From assembly GCF_019204005.1 (NCBI RefSeq), contig NZ_JAGSPA010000001.1, forward strand, positions 1,013,305 through 1,077,304: 64,000 bases of DNA. Reading direction: 5' to 3'. The DNA comes from Pacificimonas pallii (GTDB lineage Bacteria > Pseudomonadota > Alphaproteobacteria > Sphingomonadales > Sphingomonadaceae). Positions 34,953-44,182 of the stretch are shown in pieces (the stretch's first letter is position 1; each line of letters begins with the position of its first letter). The notes under the pieces are model-generated. The model did not search any database, was not told the origin of the DNA, and saw only the letters and a list, made by a program, of their open reading frames with translations. A program made the position numbers and the translations under genes.

Positions 34953-35965
34953 TGGCATTTCCCAAAGCCGTAACTGACGCTTGGCACATGGTGGCCCTAT
35001 CGCGCGATGTGAAGCGTGGCGGCGTGCGCAAAGTCTCGCTCTGCAACACGCCCATCGCTCTGTTCCGTAGTGAGGCCGGACTTGGCGCGCTGGTCGACCG
35101 CTGTCCGCATCGCAACTATCCGCTCTCCGAAGGCCGCGTACATGAAGGCGCGCTCGAATGCCCGTATCACGGCTGGCGCTTCGGCGTGGACGGCGCGTGC
35201 GAGGCGGTGCCGGGGTGTATGACTGAGACCCGGTCTGACGCGAAGCTTCGCGCGGAAACGGTTCGCGTCTACGAGGCGCATGGGGCGATCTTTTTGGCGC
35301 TGTCCGAAGAGGCTCCCGAACGGCCCGACCTCCCGCCGGACTTCGGCAACCCTGATCTCGATCACTTTTGGTGGCAGCAGGGCACCTGGGAGGGGCGCGC
35401 CTTTGATGCGATTGAAAATGTGATGGACCCGTTCCACACCAATCACTTACATCACGGCTTTATCCGGAGGCGCGATAAACGTCTGCCGGTGAACCTGATT
35501 GTGACCCATTTCGATGATGGAATTGCGATGACGATTGAGCAGACGCAGCCTGATCTGGGTCTGATGTCGCGCTTTCTTGAGAAAGATCGCAGCCGAAGTA
35601 TTTCACGCTATCACGCGCCGACGATCGTGCAGGCGCGCTGGGAGGGTGAGACCAAGCTCACCCTGTGCGTGACTGCGATTTTCACGCCCGCAACCGACGG
35701 CACCTTCACGCCCTTTGCGCGCTTCTCAACGCCCAAGGGACTTGCGCCTGGCTGGCTCAAGCAAGCGGCGATACGGCTGTTTCTGGCCCCTGTTGTAAAG
35801 CAAGACCGCGACGCGCTCGCCCGCCAGCATGAAGTGATGACCCATTTCGGCCATCCGCGGTTTACCTCCGGGCCCGGCGATATCTTGGACCTGCGTTTGC
35901 ATCAATTGTGGCAGGGGCATAGGCTGGAACCTAGCGAAGAGGAGATTGTCAAAGCCGAACTGTGA
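34952..35965 (+). CDS. Rieske non-heme iron oxygenase
   Basis: 337 residues. The Rieske [2Fe-2S] site is complete: DRCPHRNYPLSEG (CxH) and LECPYHGWRF (CxxH). The mononuclear iron centre is ENVMDPFHTNHLHHG, with the bridging Asp and two His. This size and pattern match single-component-type alpha subunits such as those modifying alkaloids, carnitine or natural products. It needs an electron-donating reductase, which is not in the operon. Last gene of the six; likely a late oxidative tailoring step. Confidence 0.9.
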   Translation: MAFPKAVTDAWHMVALSRDVKRGGVRKVSLCNTPIALFRSEAGLGALVDRCPHRNYPLSEGRVHEGALECPYHGWRFGVDGACEAVPGCMTETRSDAKLRAETVRVYEAHGAIFLALSEEAPERPDLPPDFGNPDLDHFWWQQGTWEGRAFDAIENVMDPFHTNHLHHGFIRRRDKRLPVNLIVTHFDDGIAMTIEQTQPDLGLMSRFLEKDRSRSISRYHAPTIVQARWEGETKLTLCVTAIFTPATDGTFTPFARFSTPKGLAPGWLKQAAIRLFLAPVVKQDRDALARQHEVMTHFGHPRFTSGPGDILDLRLHQLWQGHRLEPSEEEIVKAEL

Positions 35966-36133
35966 TTGGTGCTGAGCAGACATTATTTCCGTGGGGTATA
36001 GGAGCCCAGGTTACGACTGGCTCTCAGCTTTGCCAGTTTCCGAATTGGGTCGGAAGCCGAATGTCAGAAATTGGCCTTCCGTGGCGGCGAAGCGGGCGTT
36101 AATTTTCCTCGTAGATGCGCACGTTTGGCGACC

Positions 36134-36805
36134 TCATGCCGCGGGTCGCTCTTCGAATGACGCCGACAGCCGTTTTCCGCAGGCGCCGCACGGTTTCAGC
36201 TTTCGCTTCAGTACGGAGAGGCGGCGGTACGGAAAATCGCCTCCGGTATAGTGGCGAATATCGACGTTGGTCGAGAAACAACCACTCGGGCAATGGAGGC
36301 TCATCGAGATTTTGGCAGCATATGCTTCGGCCAATGTCATCCGCCATAGCCGGTCGCGCTGTTTGCGGCGGTACTGATGCTCGTTCACCGCCTTCGCCTG
36401 TCCCGGCATCCGGTTGAACAGTCGATAGCCATGATGCAGCAGCTTCTGCGCCCAACGTAGCTCTACCTCCAGGCTTTCGGCGCGGGCGTTGCTGATTCCG
36501 AGGACTGTGACACCGGGCAAAGCTCCATCCTGCGCCATGCGGTAGATTTCGGCATGCACCGAGCCATTGGTGCCATTGAGGCCGAGCACGCGCCGCATGT
36601 GGCTCTTGAAGCGCTTTGCCAGCTCCGATGTCTCTCCCACATACAGAGGCAGGCCTCGGTATTGACGATGCGGATCGCGGCGCGACGGATCGTAGATCAG
36701 GTACACGACATAAGCCGCGGGCCCGGCGAGCAATCCCGCTTCCTCTGCGATCGCGTCGATCAGCTTCTTCAGTTCCCAGCGGTTGGCGAAATTGGCTTTG
36801 GACAT
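36134..36805 (-). CDS. GIY-YIG nuclease-domain protein with C-terminal zinc-finger-like cysteines
   Basis: ATG at 36805 has GGAG upstream and is preferred over 36871. 223 residues. YVVYLIYDPS and LPLYVGETSELAKRFKSHMR are the GIY and YIG elements of the fold, with the catalytic Arg in the RF segment; ESLEVELRWAQKLL supplies the helix with the metal-binding Glu. C-terminal HCPSGCF and KPCGACGKR could bind zinc. Similar stand-alone proteins are scattered in accessory regions. The function is unknown; homing or repair nuclease are both possible. Confidence 0.75.
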   Translation of the reverse strand: MSKANFANRWELKKLIDAIAEEAGLLAGPAAYVVYLIYDPSRRDPHRQYRGLPLYVGETSELAKRFKSHMRRVLGLNGTNGSVHAEIYRMAQDGALPGVTVLGISNARAESLEVELRWAQKLLHHGYRLFNRMPGQAKAVNEHQYRRKQRDRLWRMTLAEAYAAKISMSLHCPSGCFSTNVDIRHYTGGDFPYRRLSVLKRKLKPCGACGKRLSASFEERPAA

Positions 36806-36946
36806 CGAACTTCTCCTTTGTTCGATGCCGCTCCTTCCCCCCTCCTCTTTCTTTGCCTGTGCCAATTCCAAATTTCATGTGCGCGCGAACCTGGACGTTG
36901 CTCCGAAGGGCCCTTCTTCATACTCTGCGGATGAAAGGGGCCAGCG

Positions 36947-37459
36947 ATGCCTGCATCATTCCATCCTGGGTCATTCGACATCGGCGCGTTCGATCTCGAC
37001 ATCACGCTCACAGACGCGGCGCTGGACGAAGCGAACCGGCCCACCCGTCGTATGCTGGCAAACGCTTGCATCGGGATTGATCCATTCGATGCCTATTATG
37101 CCTCGCTCGAACTCTTTGAGACGCTGGAAGCGGATCATGAAGAATGCGCTGGTGCCAAAGCGAAGCTGGCACGCATCCTTTTGACGCGCTGCGACGATTT
37201 CCAATGGTGCCTGTATTACTCGCTCGCTGCCCGCGGAGTGGTGCAAATGCTCGCGGATCTCGAGTGGCTGCTCCATATCCTTAGCGGAAGGGTAAAAATG
37301 TCAGCCGAACTGCTTCGGCATGGCGGAAAAGTAGAAACCGCTCGCCCGCCATACATTGGCGATGAGCCTGATGGCCCAATTGCAGCAGCCAGCCCAGACT
37401 TTGAGCTCGGTGCGTCGTGGTTTCTCGATCCTGACTTAGGCGGAAGGTTAAGCGAGTGA
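36947..37459 (+). CDS. Hypothetical protein
   Basis: 170 residues, ATG start, divergent from the GIY-YIG gene across about 140 bp. Not recognised. It is acidic in the middle (LELFETLEADHEECAGAKAK) and predicted helical. A hydrophobic helix-like stretch (CLYYSLAARGVVQMLADL) is followed by a Gly/Pro/Asp-rich tail. No signal peptide. The codon pattern looks coding throughout. Confidence 0.6.
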   Translation: MPASFHPGSFDIGAFDLDITLTDAALDEANRPTRRMLANACIGIDPFDAYYASLELFETLEADHEECAGAKAKLARILLTRCDDFQWCLYYSLAARGVVQMLADLEWLLHILSGRVKMSAELLRHGGKVETARPPYIGDEPDGPIAAASPDFELGASWFLDPDLGGRLSE

Positions 37460-37805
37460 TTTCGCAAACAGCCGATCCTTCCGCAGGCCGCGGTGCGCTA
37501 TCACAGGGCATGATAGTGGCGGCCTTGCGCCCCAATGTCGGTCGCTCGAGCCAACTAAACTTCTCCCCAAACCTGCCATTCGTTTGGGTCAACATCCAGA
37601 GCCGTCTTGCTGGCGGTCGGAAGGAAACGGCAGACCGTATCCGCCTGAACTGAATTTCAGGCTTTCTGGCAATCACTTCGATTCTGTTGATTCGCCAATT
37701 GAAGACTACGAGGGGCGACAACCGGAAACCATTATCTGGTTCCGCCCTTGTTTGGCCAAGGGGATAAGCGACCCCCCTCATATTCTTAGTGAAAATCTGG
37801 GTCGG
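37460..37805. other. Intergenic stretch with no supported gene
   Basis: About 345 bp between an unknown gene (+) and the end of the decarboxylase gene (-). The open frames in it are short and without family resemblance, and I see no strong hairpin or repeat. Confidence 0.4.
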
Positions 37806-39197
37806 TCAAACAATATCCGCTTCGGCGTTTCTTGCCGCGATAAAGGCCGCGGCCGCGCGGCGAATATCGTCCTCGGTTGTCGCCCAAGAGCATACGCTGA
37901 AACGGATGACCGATCGGCCCTTCCACCGCGAACCGCCGCACCAACATTCTCCCGAAGCTTGAATCCTGCCGAGGATGCGATTGGTCATGCCGTCATCGCC
38001 GAACTGCACCAACACCTGGTTGAACACCACATCGTTGATGACCGGGATACCGGCTTGGACGAGCAAGTCGGCCATCTGGTTCGCACGCTTGGCAAGTCTT
38101 TCGACAAGTGCAGCCACACCGTCGCGCCCAAGCGAGCGTAGGATGGCCCAGATCTCGATGGCGCGGGCGCGACGCGACATTTCCGGCACAAGCGCCATTC
38201 CGTCGCGCTGCTGTGTGAGCGGAGCGTAGGAAGCGCCCGTGTGCATTGCTTCGCGATACGCGGCTTCGTGGCGGCACAGGACCAACCCACATTCGTATGG
38301 AGCATTGAGGGTTTTGTGCGCATCGCAGGCCCAACTGTCCGCAAACTCCACGCCCCCAGTCAGATTTCTGTATGCCGGAGAGCACGCTGCCCAAAGGCCG
38401 AATGCGCCATCGACATGGACCCACGCCCCGGTTTGGAATGTTATCTTACTCATCGCCGCGAAGTTGTCGAAACTTCCGGTGTTGACGTCGCCCGCTTGCA
38501 GGATGACCAGACAGCGATTGTCGATCACGGGCAATTGATCGGTGAGTATGCGACCTTGGAAATCGGTTCGGACCTTTTCGAACTGATTCTCCCCGAAACC
38601 GAGCAGGCGCAAGGCTCTCCAGATGCAGGAATGGGCGTTCTCGTTGACAATCACGCGCAGCGGCGGGGCTCCTGCGAGCCCTTTATCGTGGGTGTTCCAG
38701 CCCAATTGCTTGAGCAGATGATGTCGCGCCGCGGCAAAAGCGCATAAAGTTGCCATCGAGGTGCCGGTCACGAAACCAGCCAGAGTTTCCTCTGGCAGGC
38801 CCAGAAGCTTCACAATCCACCTCTCACACAGTTCCTCAAGAGTAGCAGCAAGAGGGGACATGACGTGGAGTGCGGAAGCCTGATCCCAGCCATCGGCAAG
38901 AATTCGCGCGGCCAGCCCGATCGGTAGTACACCGCCCGTGACAAAGCCAAAGTACCGCCCTCCGGTCGTCGGCACCGCCGTCCTGTTGCCGAGGGTGGCA
39001 AGCTGGTGGAGGACTTCCGCCGGTTCCTCGCCAGTTCGCGGAAGGTTAGTATCAAGGTCGGCCAGTTGGGCGAGATCGAGGGGCGAGGGATAGGCCGGGC
39101 GCGCGGCCAAGGAACGACGGTATTGCGCAAGACTGTCAAAGGCGCTCTTCAATAGCTGGTCAGCTTGTGCTTCCTGAACTGTACCGAAATCGGTCAT
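37806..39197 (-). CDS. PLP-dependent amino-acid decarboxylase (group II)
   Basis: The start at MTDFGTVQEAQA is chosen; an ATG 13 codons upstream is possible. 463 residues. The PLP Lys lies in SWACDAHKTLNAP; VHVDGAFGLWA holds the PLP-binding Asp, and GFVTGTSMATLCAFAAARHH the phosphate-binding region. The fold is that of DDC/glutamate/diaminobutyrate decarboxylases; the substrate is not readable. It is the last gene of a run that starts with the diaminopropionate-lyase-like gene. Confidence 0.9.
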   Translation of the reverse strand: MTDFGTVQEAQADQLLKSAFDSLAQYRRSLAARPAYPSPLDLAQLADLDTNLPRTGEEPAEVLHQLATLGNRTAVPTTGGRYFGFVTGGVLPIGLAARILADGWDQASALHVMSPLAATLEELCERWIVKLLGLPEETLAGFVTGTSMATLCAFAAARHHLLKQLGWNTHDKGLAGAPPLRVIVNENAHSCIWRALRLLGFGENQFEKVRTDFQGRILTDQLPVIDNRCLVILQAGDVNTGSFDNFAAMSKITFQTGAWVHVDGAFGLWAACSPAYRNLTGGVEFADSWACDAHKTLNAPYECGLVLCRHEAAYREAMHTGASYAPLTQQRDGMALVPEMSRRARAIEIWAILRSLGRDGVAALVERLAKRANQMADLLVQAGIPVINDVVFNQVLVQFGDDGMTNRILGRIQASGECWCGGSRWKGRSVIRFSVCSWATTEDDIRRAAAAFIAARNAEADIV

Positions 39198-39294
39198 AGA
39201 CACTCGTCTTTCTTTCAATCCCATTTGCTGAACCAATCAGCTGAGCGCCACGCATAGCCATCGTCGGTTTCAGCATTTTCCGGTCGCCGCGCAT

Positions 39295-39921
39295 CTAGGG
39301 CATGAGGGCGTGCGGAGGCTTCCAGCCATCAATCCCGCGCATTCTTTCTAACCAGCGATGAATGGAGGGATAGGAACGCTCGAGCTCCAGCCCATGCTGT
39401 TCTGGCGTGTAGAGAAGATACGCAGACATTGAGAGGTCAGCGATCGTCGGTGCTCTTGTCCCGGCAATATAGTCGTTTACTGAAAGCGTCTTCTCAACGA
39501 CAGCAAGCGCTGCTTCCAAACGCGTCCTGATGAAATGCACCGCATCGGGTGCCAGCGCGCCGGGCTTCACATAGGTCGCAAAACGATAGGTCGCAATGTT
39601 CGCAGTGAATCTGTGGTTATCGAAAAGGATCCACCGCAGAATCTCATACCGTTCGCCATCGTCCTGCCATCCAAAAACCCCTTCTCTTTCTGCCAGAAAG
39701 GTCAGGATTGCACCCGATTGCGTCAGCACACACCCGTCCGTCGTCAACACCGGGCACTCTCCGTGAGAGTTGAGTGTTTCCCGGAAATTGAGGCTATGCG
39801 TTTCACCGCCGAAATAGTCGATGTGATGTGCCGTCCAGTCGAGGCCCGCGCATTCCAGAAACAGGGCAACCTTGTAGGAGTTGCCTGAGTCAGCAAAGCA
39901 ATACAGTTGGTATGTGGACAT
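39295..39921 (-). CDS. Glutathione S-transferase family protein (first of two)
   Basis: ATG at 39921 with AAGGAG upstream; 208 residues. An N-terminal thioredoxin-like domain (LYCFADSGNSYKVALFLECA, then GECPVLTTDGCVLTQSGAIL with the cis-Pro and glutathione-binding QS) precedes the helical domain (TIADLSMSAYLLY). Its start codon lies inside the end region of the M20 gene, about 39 nt upstream of that gene's stop, so the two overlap and are co-transcribed. Likely acts on a glutathione adduct or as an isomerase; specific role unknown. Confidence 0.85.
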   Translation of the reverse strand: MSTYQLYCFADSGNSYKVALFLECAGLDWTAHHIDYFGGETHSLNFRETLNSHGECPVLTTDGCVLTQSGAILTFLAEREGVFGWQDDGERYEILRWILFDNHRFTANIATYRFATYVKPGALAPDAVHFIRTRLEAALAVVEKTLSVNDYIAGTRAPTIADLSMSAYLLYTPEQHGLELERSYPSIHRWLERMRGIDGWKPPHALMP

Positions 39922-39959
39922 CCGCCCAGCTCCTTTGCAGGATTTCTCGTTCTCTGACT

Positions 39960-41096
39960 TCATCGGCAATACTCGAGTGCAACATGGTAAATGATCTCAG
40001 CCAGTTCATCGACCGATGCGAGATCGACGGATTCCTCAGCACTGTGGCCACCCGTCCCGCCCGGCCCGATAAGCACGCTATGGATGCCGGCAGCGCCAAG
40101 CAAACCGCAATCAGTCCATCCATTCATGACCGAACGACCCAACACTCGGCCTGTAACCCGCTCGGCTTGATGCTCCACAACAGCCTGGATCGGCGCGTTT
40201 TCGGGGCAGGCATAGGGGTTTCGCTCGAGTGAGGATATCAGGGTGGCATCGAACTGCTGATCGCTTTCGGACAATCTCTGGATGATCGCCTCAAGCTCCG
40301 CCCTCACAGTTTCCCCGGTCTCCCCGGGGACCGTCCTGCGTTCGAGCGAGAGCTTGCAATGGGCTGGGTAGGTGGACAGTTCATTTCCACCCTCGATCAG
40401 CGAGGCGTGAACAGAACCATTTCCCAGTCTTGGATGGGAGGGGCGGTCGGCGAGATCCTGAGCATAATCTTCGAGCGCCGAGAGAAACTTGCCCGCTTTC
40501 ACGATCGCGTCCACCCCTTTGTCCGGCCGGGAACCATGCGCGGCCCGGCCTCGGAATTCCACGTCGAACCAGATGAATCCTTTGTGAGCGGTGACGAGTT
40601 CATATCCGACTGGCTCGCAGACGATTGCGGCGTCCGCGCGCACGCCTGCATCAAGTATCGCCTGGGTTCCGATGCTCGCGTGTTCCTCGTCCGCGACGCA
40701 GGCAAGGATGACATCGCCTCGCAAATCAGCGCCCCGCAGACGCTCGAATGCCATCATCATCGCAGCGACACCGCTTTTCATGTCGGAACTGCCACGCCCG
40801 TAGAGCCGACCGCCGCGTGTTTCAGGGATAAAGGGGTCGCCTTGGTAGCCTTCCACTCCGACAACATCGATGTGCCCGTTCAACATAAGGGTCGGTCCTC
40901 CTGCGGAGCCCTTCAGATGGGAGACGATGCTGGGCCTGCCCGGAACAGGTTCGATCCATTGGTGGGCCAGACCTCGTTCATCCAACCATCGCTCGATGAA
41001 CCGAGCAACCTGTGTTTCGCCGGCAGCGCCAGGGACAAGGGCCGGATTTACGGAATCGATGGCGACAAGTTCGCGCAGCAAGCTTTCGGATTTCAT
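39960..41096 (-). CDS. M20-family peptidase/deacylase (ArgE/DapE-like)
   Basis: The start ATG shares a base with the TGA of the preceding GST gene (TGATG). 378 residues. Metal ligands are visible in LNGHIDVVGV (His, Asp), YGRGSSDMKSG (bridging Asp), VADEEHAS (catalytic Glu) and GTGGHSAEESV (His near the end). Family members remove acyl groups or cleave dipeptides in the cytoplasm. In this cluster it may free an amine from an N-acyl or peptide-linked substrate. Confidence 0.9.
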   Translation of the reverse strand: MKSESLLRELVAIDSVNPALVPGAAGETQVARFIERWLDERGLAHQWIEPVPGRPSIVSHLKGSAGGPTLMLNGHIDVVGVEGYQGDPFIPETRGGRLYGRGSSDMKSGVAAMMMAFERLRGADLRGDVILACVADEEHASIGTQAILDAGVRADAAIVCEPVGYELVTAHKGFIWFDVEFRGRAAHGSRPDKGVDAIVKAGKFLSALEDYAQDLADRPSHPRLGNGSVHASLIEGGNELSTYPAHCKLSLERRTVPGETGETVRAELEAIIQRLSESDQQFDATLISSLERNPYACPENAPIQAVVEHQAERVTGRVLGRSVMNGWTDCGLLGAAGIHSVLIGPGGTGGHSAEESVDLASVDELAEIIYHVALEYCR

Positions 41097-41797
41097 CACC
41101 AACCTCCAGTTTCGTTTGCAAAAAGGGTTTTCCATGTCTCATCCGCGTGTGCGCTATAGGTTTTGAAGGGCACATCGCGGTCATCGGGGATGGGTTTGAC
41201 CGCCGCGGAAGGTCTGCTTGCGATCCCCTCGCTCCACCGCGTCACATGCGGGAACTTGGACAGATCAATGCCATGCCCGCGTGCGACCCGAACCCACGGA
41301 AAAACCGCTAGATCAGCAATGGACAACGCATTGGTGAGGAATTCCCGATCGCTGAGGTGGCGGTCCAGATCCGCGTAAAGATTGCGGGAAATCTTCGCGA
41401 AGCGGTCCGCTGCATAGCTGTCGGAATGGCCTGCCGCAGGGGCATAGCTGTGGAAATGCGTAGCCTGGCCCACAGCGGGTCCGAAGGTCGACGTTTGCCA
41501 GAAAAGCCAGCTGAGCGTGCGCGCGCGGGCTGCCGCGTCTGCGGGCAGGAGCCTTCCCGAAAGCTCAGCCAGATAAACGAGTATCGCGCCGCTTTCGAAA
41601 AGCGTTGTCGTCTCGCCGTCCATATGATGCACCAGCGCGGGCATCTTCGCACTTGGTGACAGCGCACGATACGTTTCCGAGAATTGTTCACCGCGGTCGA
41701 GGCGGACCCACCTTGTCGTGTAAACGAGGCCCATTTCTTCGAGGGCCAGCAAGATTTTGCGCCCATTTGGGGTCGCATCATAATAGAGCTCGATCAT
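41096..41797 (-). CDS. Glutathione S-transferase family protein (second, YfcG/Ure2p-like)
   Basis: 233 residues. MIELYYDATPNGRKILLALE begins the thioredoxin-like domain; SAKMPALVHH gives the cis-Pro and TLFESGAILVYLAE the glutathione-binding ES. The helical domain contains LSIADLAVFPWVR. It overlaps the CaiB gene start-to-stop by four bases (ATGA) and couples to the M20 gene after it. The two GSTs of the cluster are not close copies of each other. Confidence 0.87.
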   Translation of the reverse strand: MIELYYDATPNGRKILLALEEMGLVYTTRWVRLDRGEQFSETYRALSPSAKMPALVHHMDGETTTLFESGAILVYLAELSGRLLPADAAARARTLSWLFWQTSTFGPAVGQATHFHSYAPAAGHSDSYAADRFAKISRNLYADLDRHLSDREFLTNALSIADLAVFPWVRVARGHGIDLSKFPHVTRWSEGIASRPSAAVKPIPDDRDVPFKTYSAHADETWKTLFANETGGW

Positions 41798-43005
41798 TGT
41801 TCGCCTTCCCCAAAGGCGCCAAGCCGATCAGCCTTGTTGATGATATCCGCTGTGAGACCGCGCAATTTGAGCACCGCATCCCGATCGGCTATCACCGCAG
41901 CGCGCCGCCGGATTTCACCGACTGCATCAAAACTTGCGAACCTTGCAGCCGGGGCGGCCTGTCGTACTGCTCCTGCAATCGGGTGGTCGAATTCGAAGAC
42001 GCTGCTGCGCGCGGCGATGTGAGGGTGCGATCTCATCTGATTGCGTGTCAGGACCGGAGCGCACGGCACGTCGGCGCGCGAAAGCCGTTCCAGTAGTTCG
42101 GAGCCCTGCCAGTCGCGTACCAGCTCCTGAGTCAGCGCGAGGCGATCGGACACGTTGCGCTCTCGCGCAGAAGCGTCGACGAATCTTGGATCCTCGATGA
42201 GATCGTCTCGGCCAAGGACCCCGCACAGGGACGCCCATTGCGCGTCGGTCATGACCGAAATCGTGACATGGCCACCGCGCACCTCGTAGATAAGGTCGAT
42301 GAAGCTGGCAGCCGCATCTTCTTCGACAGGTTGATCCACGAAAGTGTGCGCGTTCATATCGGATGCCCAGAGAAACTGGAGCACCGCATCCAGCATGGAG
42401 ATGCTGACGTGATTACCGCGACCGGTGCGCTCTCTTTCAACAAGCGCGGCGGTAATCGCTTGCGCAGTCGTGAGGGCCGATAGTTTATCCGCCAGGATCG
42501 TTCGGATCAGACGGGGGCGCGCATCATCCGCGCCGCCTTGAATGCTGGCGAGGCCGGAAAACGCCTGAATCAGGGGGTCGTAGGTTGGCGTTGCTGCAAG
42601 TGGCCCATCGTCACCGAAACCATTGATCGAAATCGAGACGAGATCTGGCCGCTCTGATCGCAGCTTAGGAAAGTCGATGCCGAGCCTTGCGGCAACTCCC
42701 GGCCGGAAGTTTTCTACCACCACGTCTGCGGCTGCCAGCAGCTCTTTAAGAAGCATCTGGCCGCCTTCTGATTTCAGGTCGACGCGGACGCTCTGCTTGT
42801 TCCGATTATTGTTGAGGTACGTCGACGATATGTGGTTCTGCCGATGACCAAGCGAACGCGTGTAATCGCCGTTTAGAGGTTCGATCTTGAGAACATCTGC
42901 CCCTTGATCGGCAAGGATCATCGTAGCGAACGGTCCGGACAACATCGTCGTGAAGTCAAGGATTCGAACGCCGGCGAGGGGGCCATCCGAAGCAAAAGCG
43001 GTCAT
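41794..43005 (-). CDS. CaiB/BaiF family III CoA-transferase
   Basis: 403 residues. GVRILDFTTMLSGPFATMIL, ADQGADVLKIEP and ADVVVENFRPGVAARLGIDF are the classic family III features, the last including the catalytic Asp region (LLAAADVVVENF). Such enzymes move CoA between carboxylic acids, making the substrate a thioester for degradation or racemisation. It overlaps both neighbours in ATGA junctions, so it is coupled to the lyase gene. Confidence 0.93.
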   Translation of the reverse strand: MTAFASDGPLAGVRILDFTTMLSGPFATMILADQGADVLKIEPLNGDYTRSLGHRQNHISSTYLNNNRNKQSVRVDLKSEGGQMLLKELLAAADVVVENFRPGVAARLGIDFPKLRSERPDLVSISINGFGDDGPLAATPTYDPLIQAFSGLASIQGGADDARPRLIRTILADKLSALTTAQAITAALVERERTGRGNHVSISMLDAVLQFLWASDMNAHTFVDQPVEEDAAASFIDLIYEVRGGHVTISVMTDAQWASLCGVLGRDDLIEDPRFVDASARERNVSDRLALTQELVRDWQGSELLERLSRADVPCAPVLTRNQMRSHPHIAARSSVFEFDHPIAGAVRQAAPAARFASFDAVGEIRRRAAVIADRDAVLKLRGLTADIINKADRLGAFGEGEQ

Positions 43006-44054
43006 GATTCATTTCCCTTAGATACGGCCTGTGCGCTCTCCTCATCCCGTTCGGTGAGGATAATCAGCGAGATTCGTTCTGCTGCGTCATCAAGAGGCTG
43101 CTTGAGGTGGGCCGCCATTCCGGCAGCGCCCGAGGGAGATGTTCGTAGCCCTAGAGTTTTGAGCCTGCTGCGGGCGCCTAGCGCCTCCTCGTCCGACACC
43201 TGCACGTAGCTCACGTCGAGCTCTCTCAGCCGCTCGACCGCAACCGCCGAAGGCACCTTGCAGTCGAGCCGCTGCATGATCGACGCCTCCGCTTGATCGG
43301 GTTTTCGAACGCGGTCGCCAGCGGCGTGTGCCAGGCAGGCCGCTTTGTCCGGTTCGACGATGTAAATGCGCGGCTGGTGCGACCACCTTACCCGGATTTG
43401 CTGAGTAAGAGCGGCAGCAAAGGTGCCGACGCCGGCTTGCAGAAAGATCTCGTTTGGCCAGCGTGAGGACGCCTGAAACTCGCGCTCCATTTCATCCGCC
43501 ATGCGCGAATAGCCTTCCATCACCAAATGGACCGTATGATCGTCAGTCTTCTCGCTTGTATCGGGCAGATAGGTGTGCCCCTCGGTCCGTGCGAACGAAC
43601 GTGCCTGTTCCACAGCATCGTCATAATCACCATCCAAGACCCGTACCTCGGCCCCTAGCTGCCGCAGCCTATGAACAAAGTTTTGCGGTGTGGTTCGCGG
43701 GAGAAAGACAAGCGCGGTCGCATCGAGTAGCGACGCTGCGGCCGCCACCCCGATCCCATGGTTTCCGGCGCTGGCCGTCACCAAGCTAAGAGACGTACAG
43801 TTTGGGATTCCCTCTGAAATTTCAGCGCTGCCAGCGGCATTCCCGGCTGGGCCGTTCCGCCGCGCTTCAAGCAGATGTGCAGCAGCGTAATATCCGCCAA
43901 GTGCCTTGAACGAGCCCAAGCCAAAGCGTTCGGCCTCATTCTTTACGATGAGGTGGCCGTGCCGGAAGTTAAAGTAATGCGTCAGGGCCGCAGGGGGAGA
44001 CAGGTCGATCCCCAAGCGTTCCAAAACATTATCATCTCTGACGAAGGTTCGCAC
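43002..44054 (-). CDS. Diaminopropionate ammonia-lyase-like PLP enzyme
   Basis: GTG start with GGAGG 6 nt upstream; 350 residues. NEAERFGLGSFKALGGYYAA carries the PLP Lys, SLVTASAGNHGIGVAAAA the phosphate-adjacent Asn loop, and SPSGAAGMAAHL the C-terminal Ser/Gly motif of the tryptophan-synthase-beta fold. The text is closest to 2,3-diaminopropionate ammonia-lyase, though threonine/serine-dehydratase-like substrates are possible. It would yield pyruvate or a 2-keto acid and ammonia. First gene of the minus-strand operon, divergent from the Lrp gene. Confidence 0.85.
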   Translation of the reverse strand: MRTFVRDDNVLERLGIDLSPPAALTHYFNFRHGHLIVKNEAERFGLGSFKALGGYYAAAHLLEARRNGPAGNAAGSAEISEGIPNCTSLSLVTASAGNHGIGVAAAASLLDATALVFLPRTTPQNFVHRLRQLGAEVRVLDGDYDDAVEQARSFARTEGHTYLPDTSEKTDDHTVHLVMEGYSRMADEMEREFQASSRWPNEIFLQAGVGTFAAALTQQIRVRWSHQPRIYIVEPDKAACLAHAAGDRVRKPDQAEASIMQRLDCKVPSAVAVERLRELDVSYVQVSDEEALGARSRLKTLGLRTSPSGAAGMAAHLKQPLDDAAERISLIILTERDEESAQAVSKGNES

Positions 44055-44182
44055 GTCATGCCTCCAGCTTTCTTCGGAGGTCTTTCTAAAGATCGGGCGT
44101 GACTAAGAAATATCACTGTTGATGAAATTTCGATTATTTTCTATCGTATGGAGACTGATAGTGATAAATTGAGGTTGTAAAA

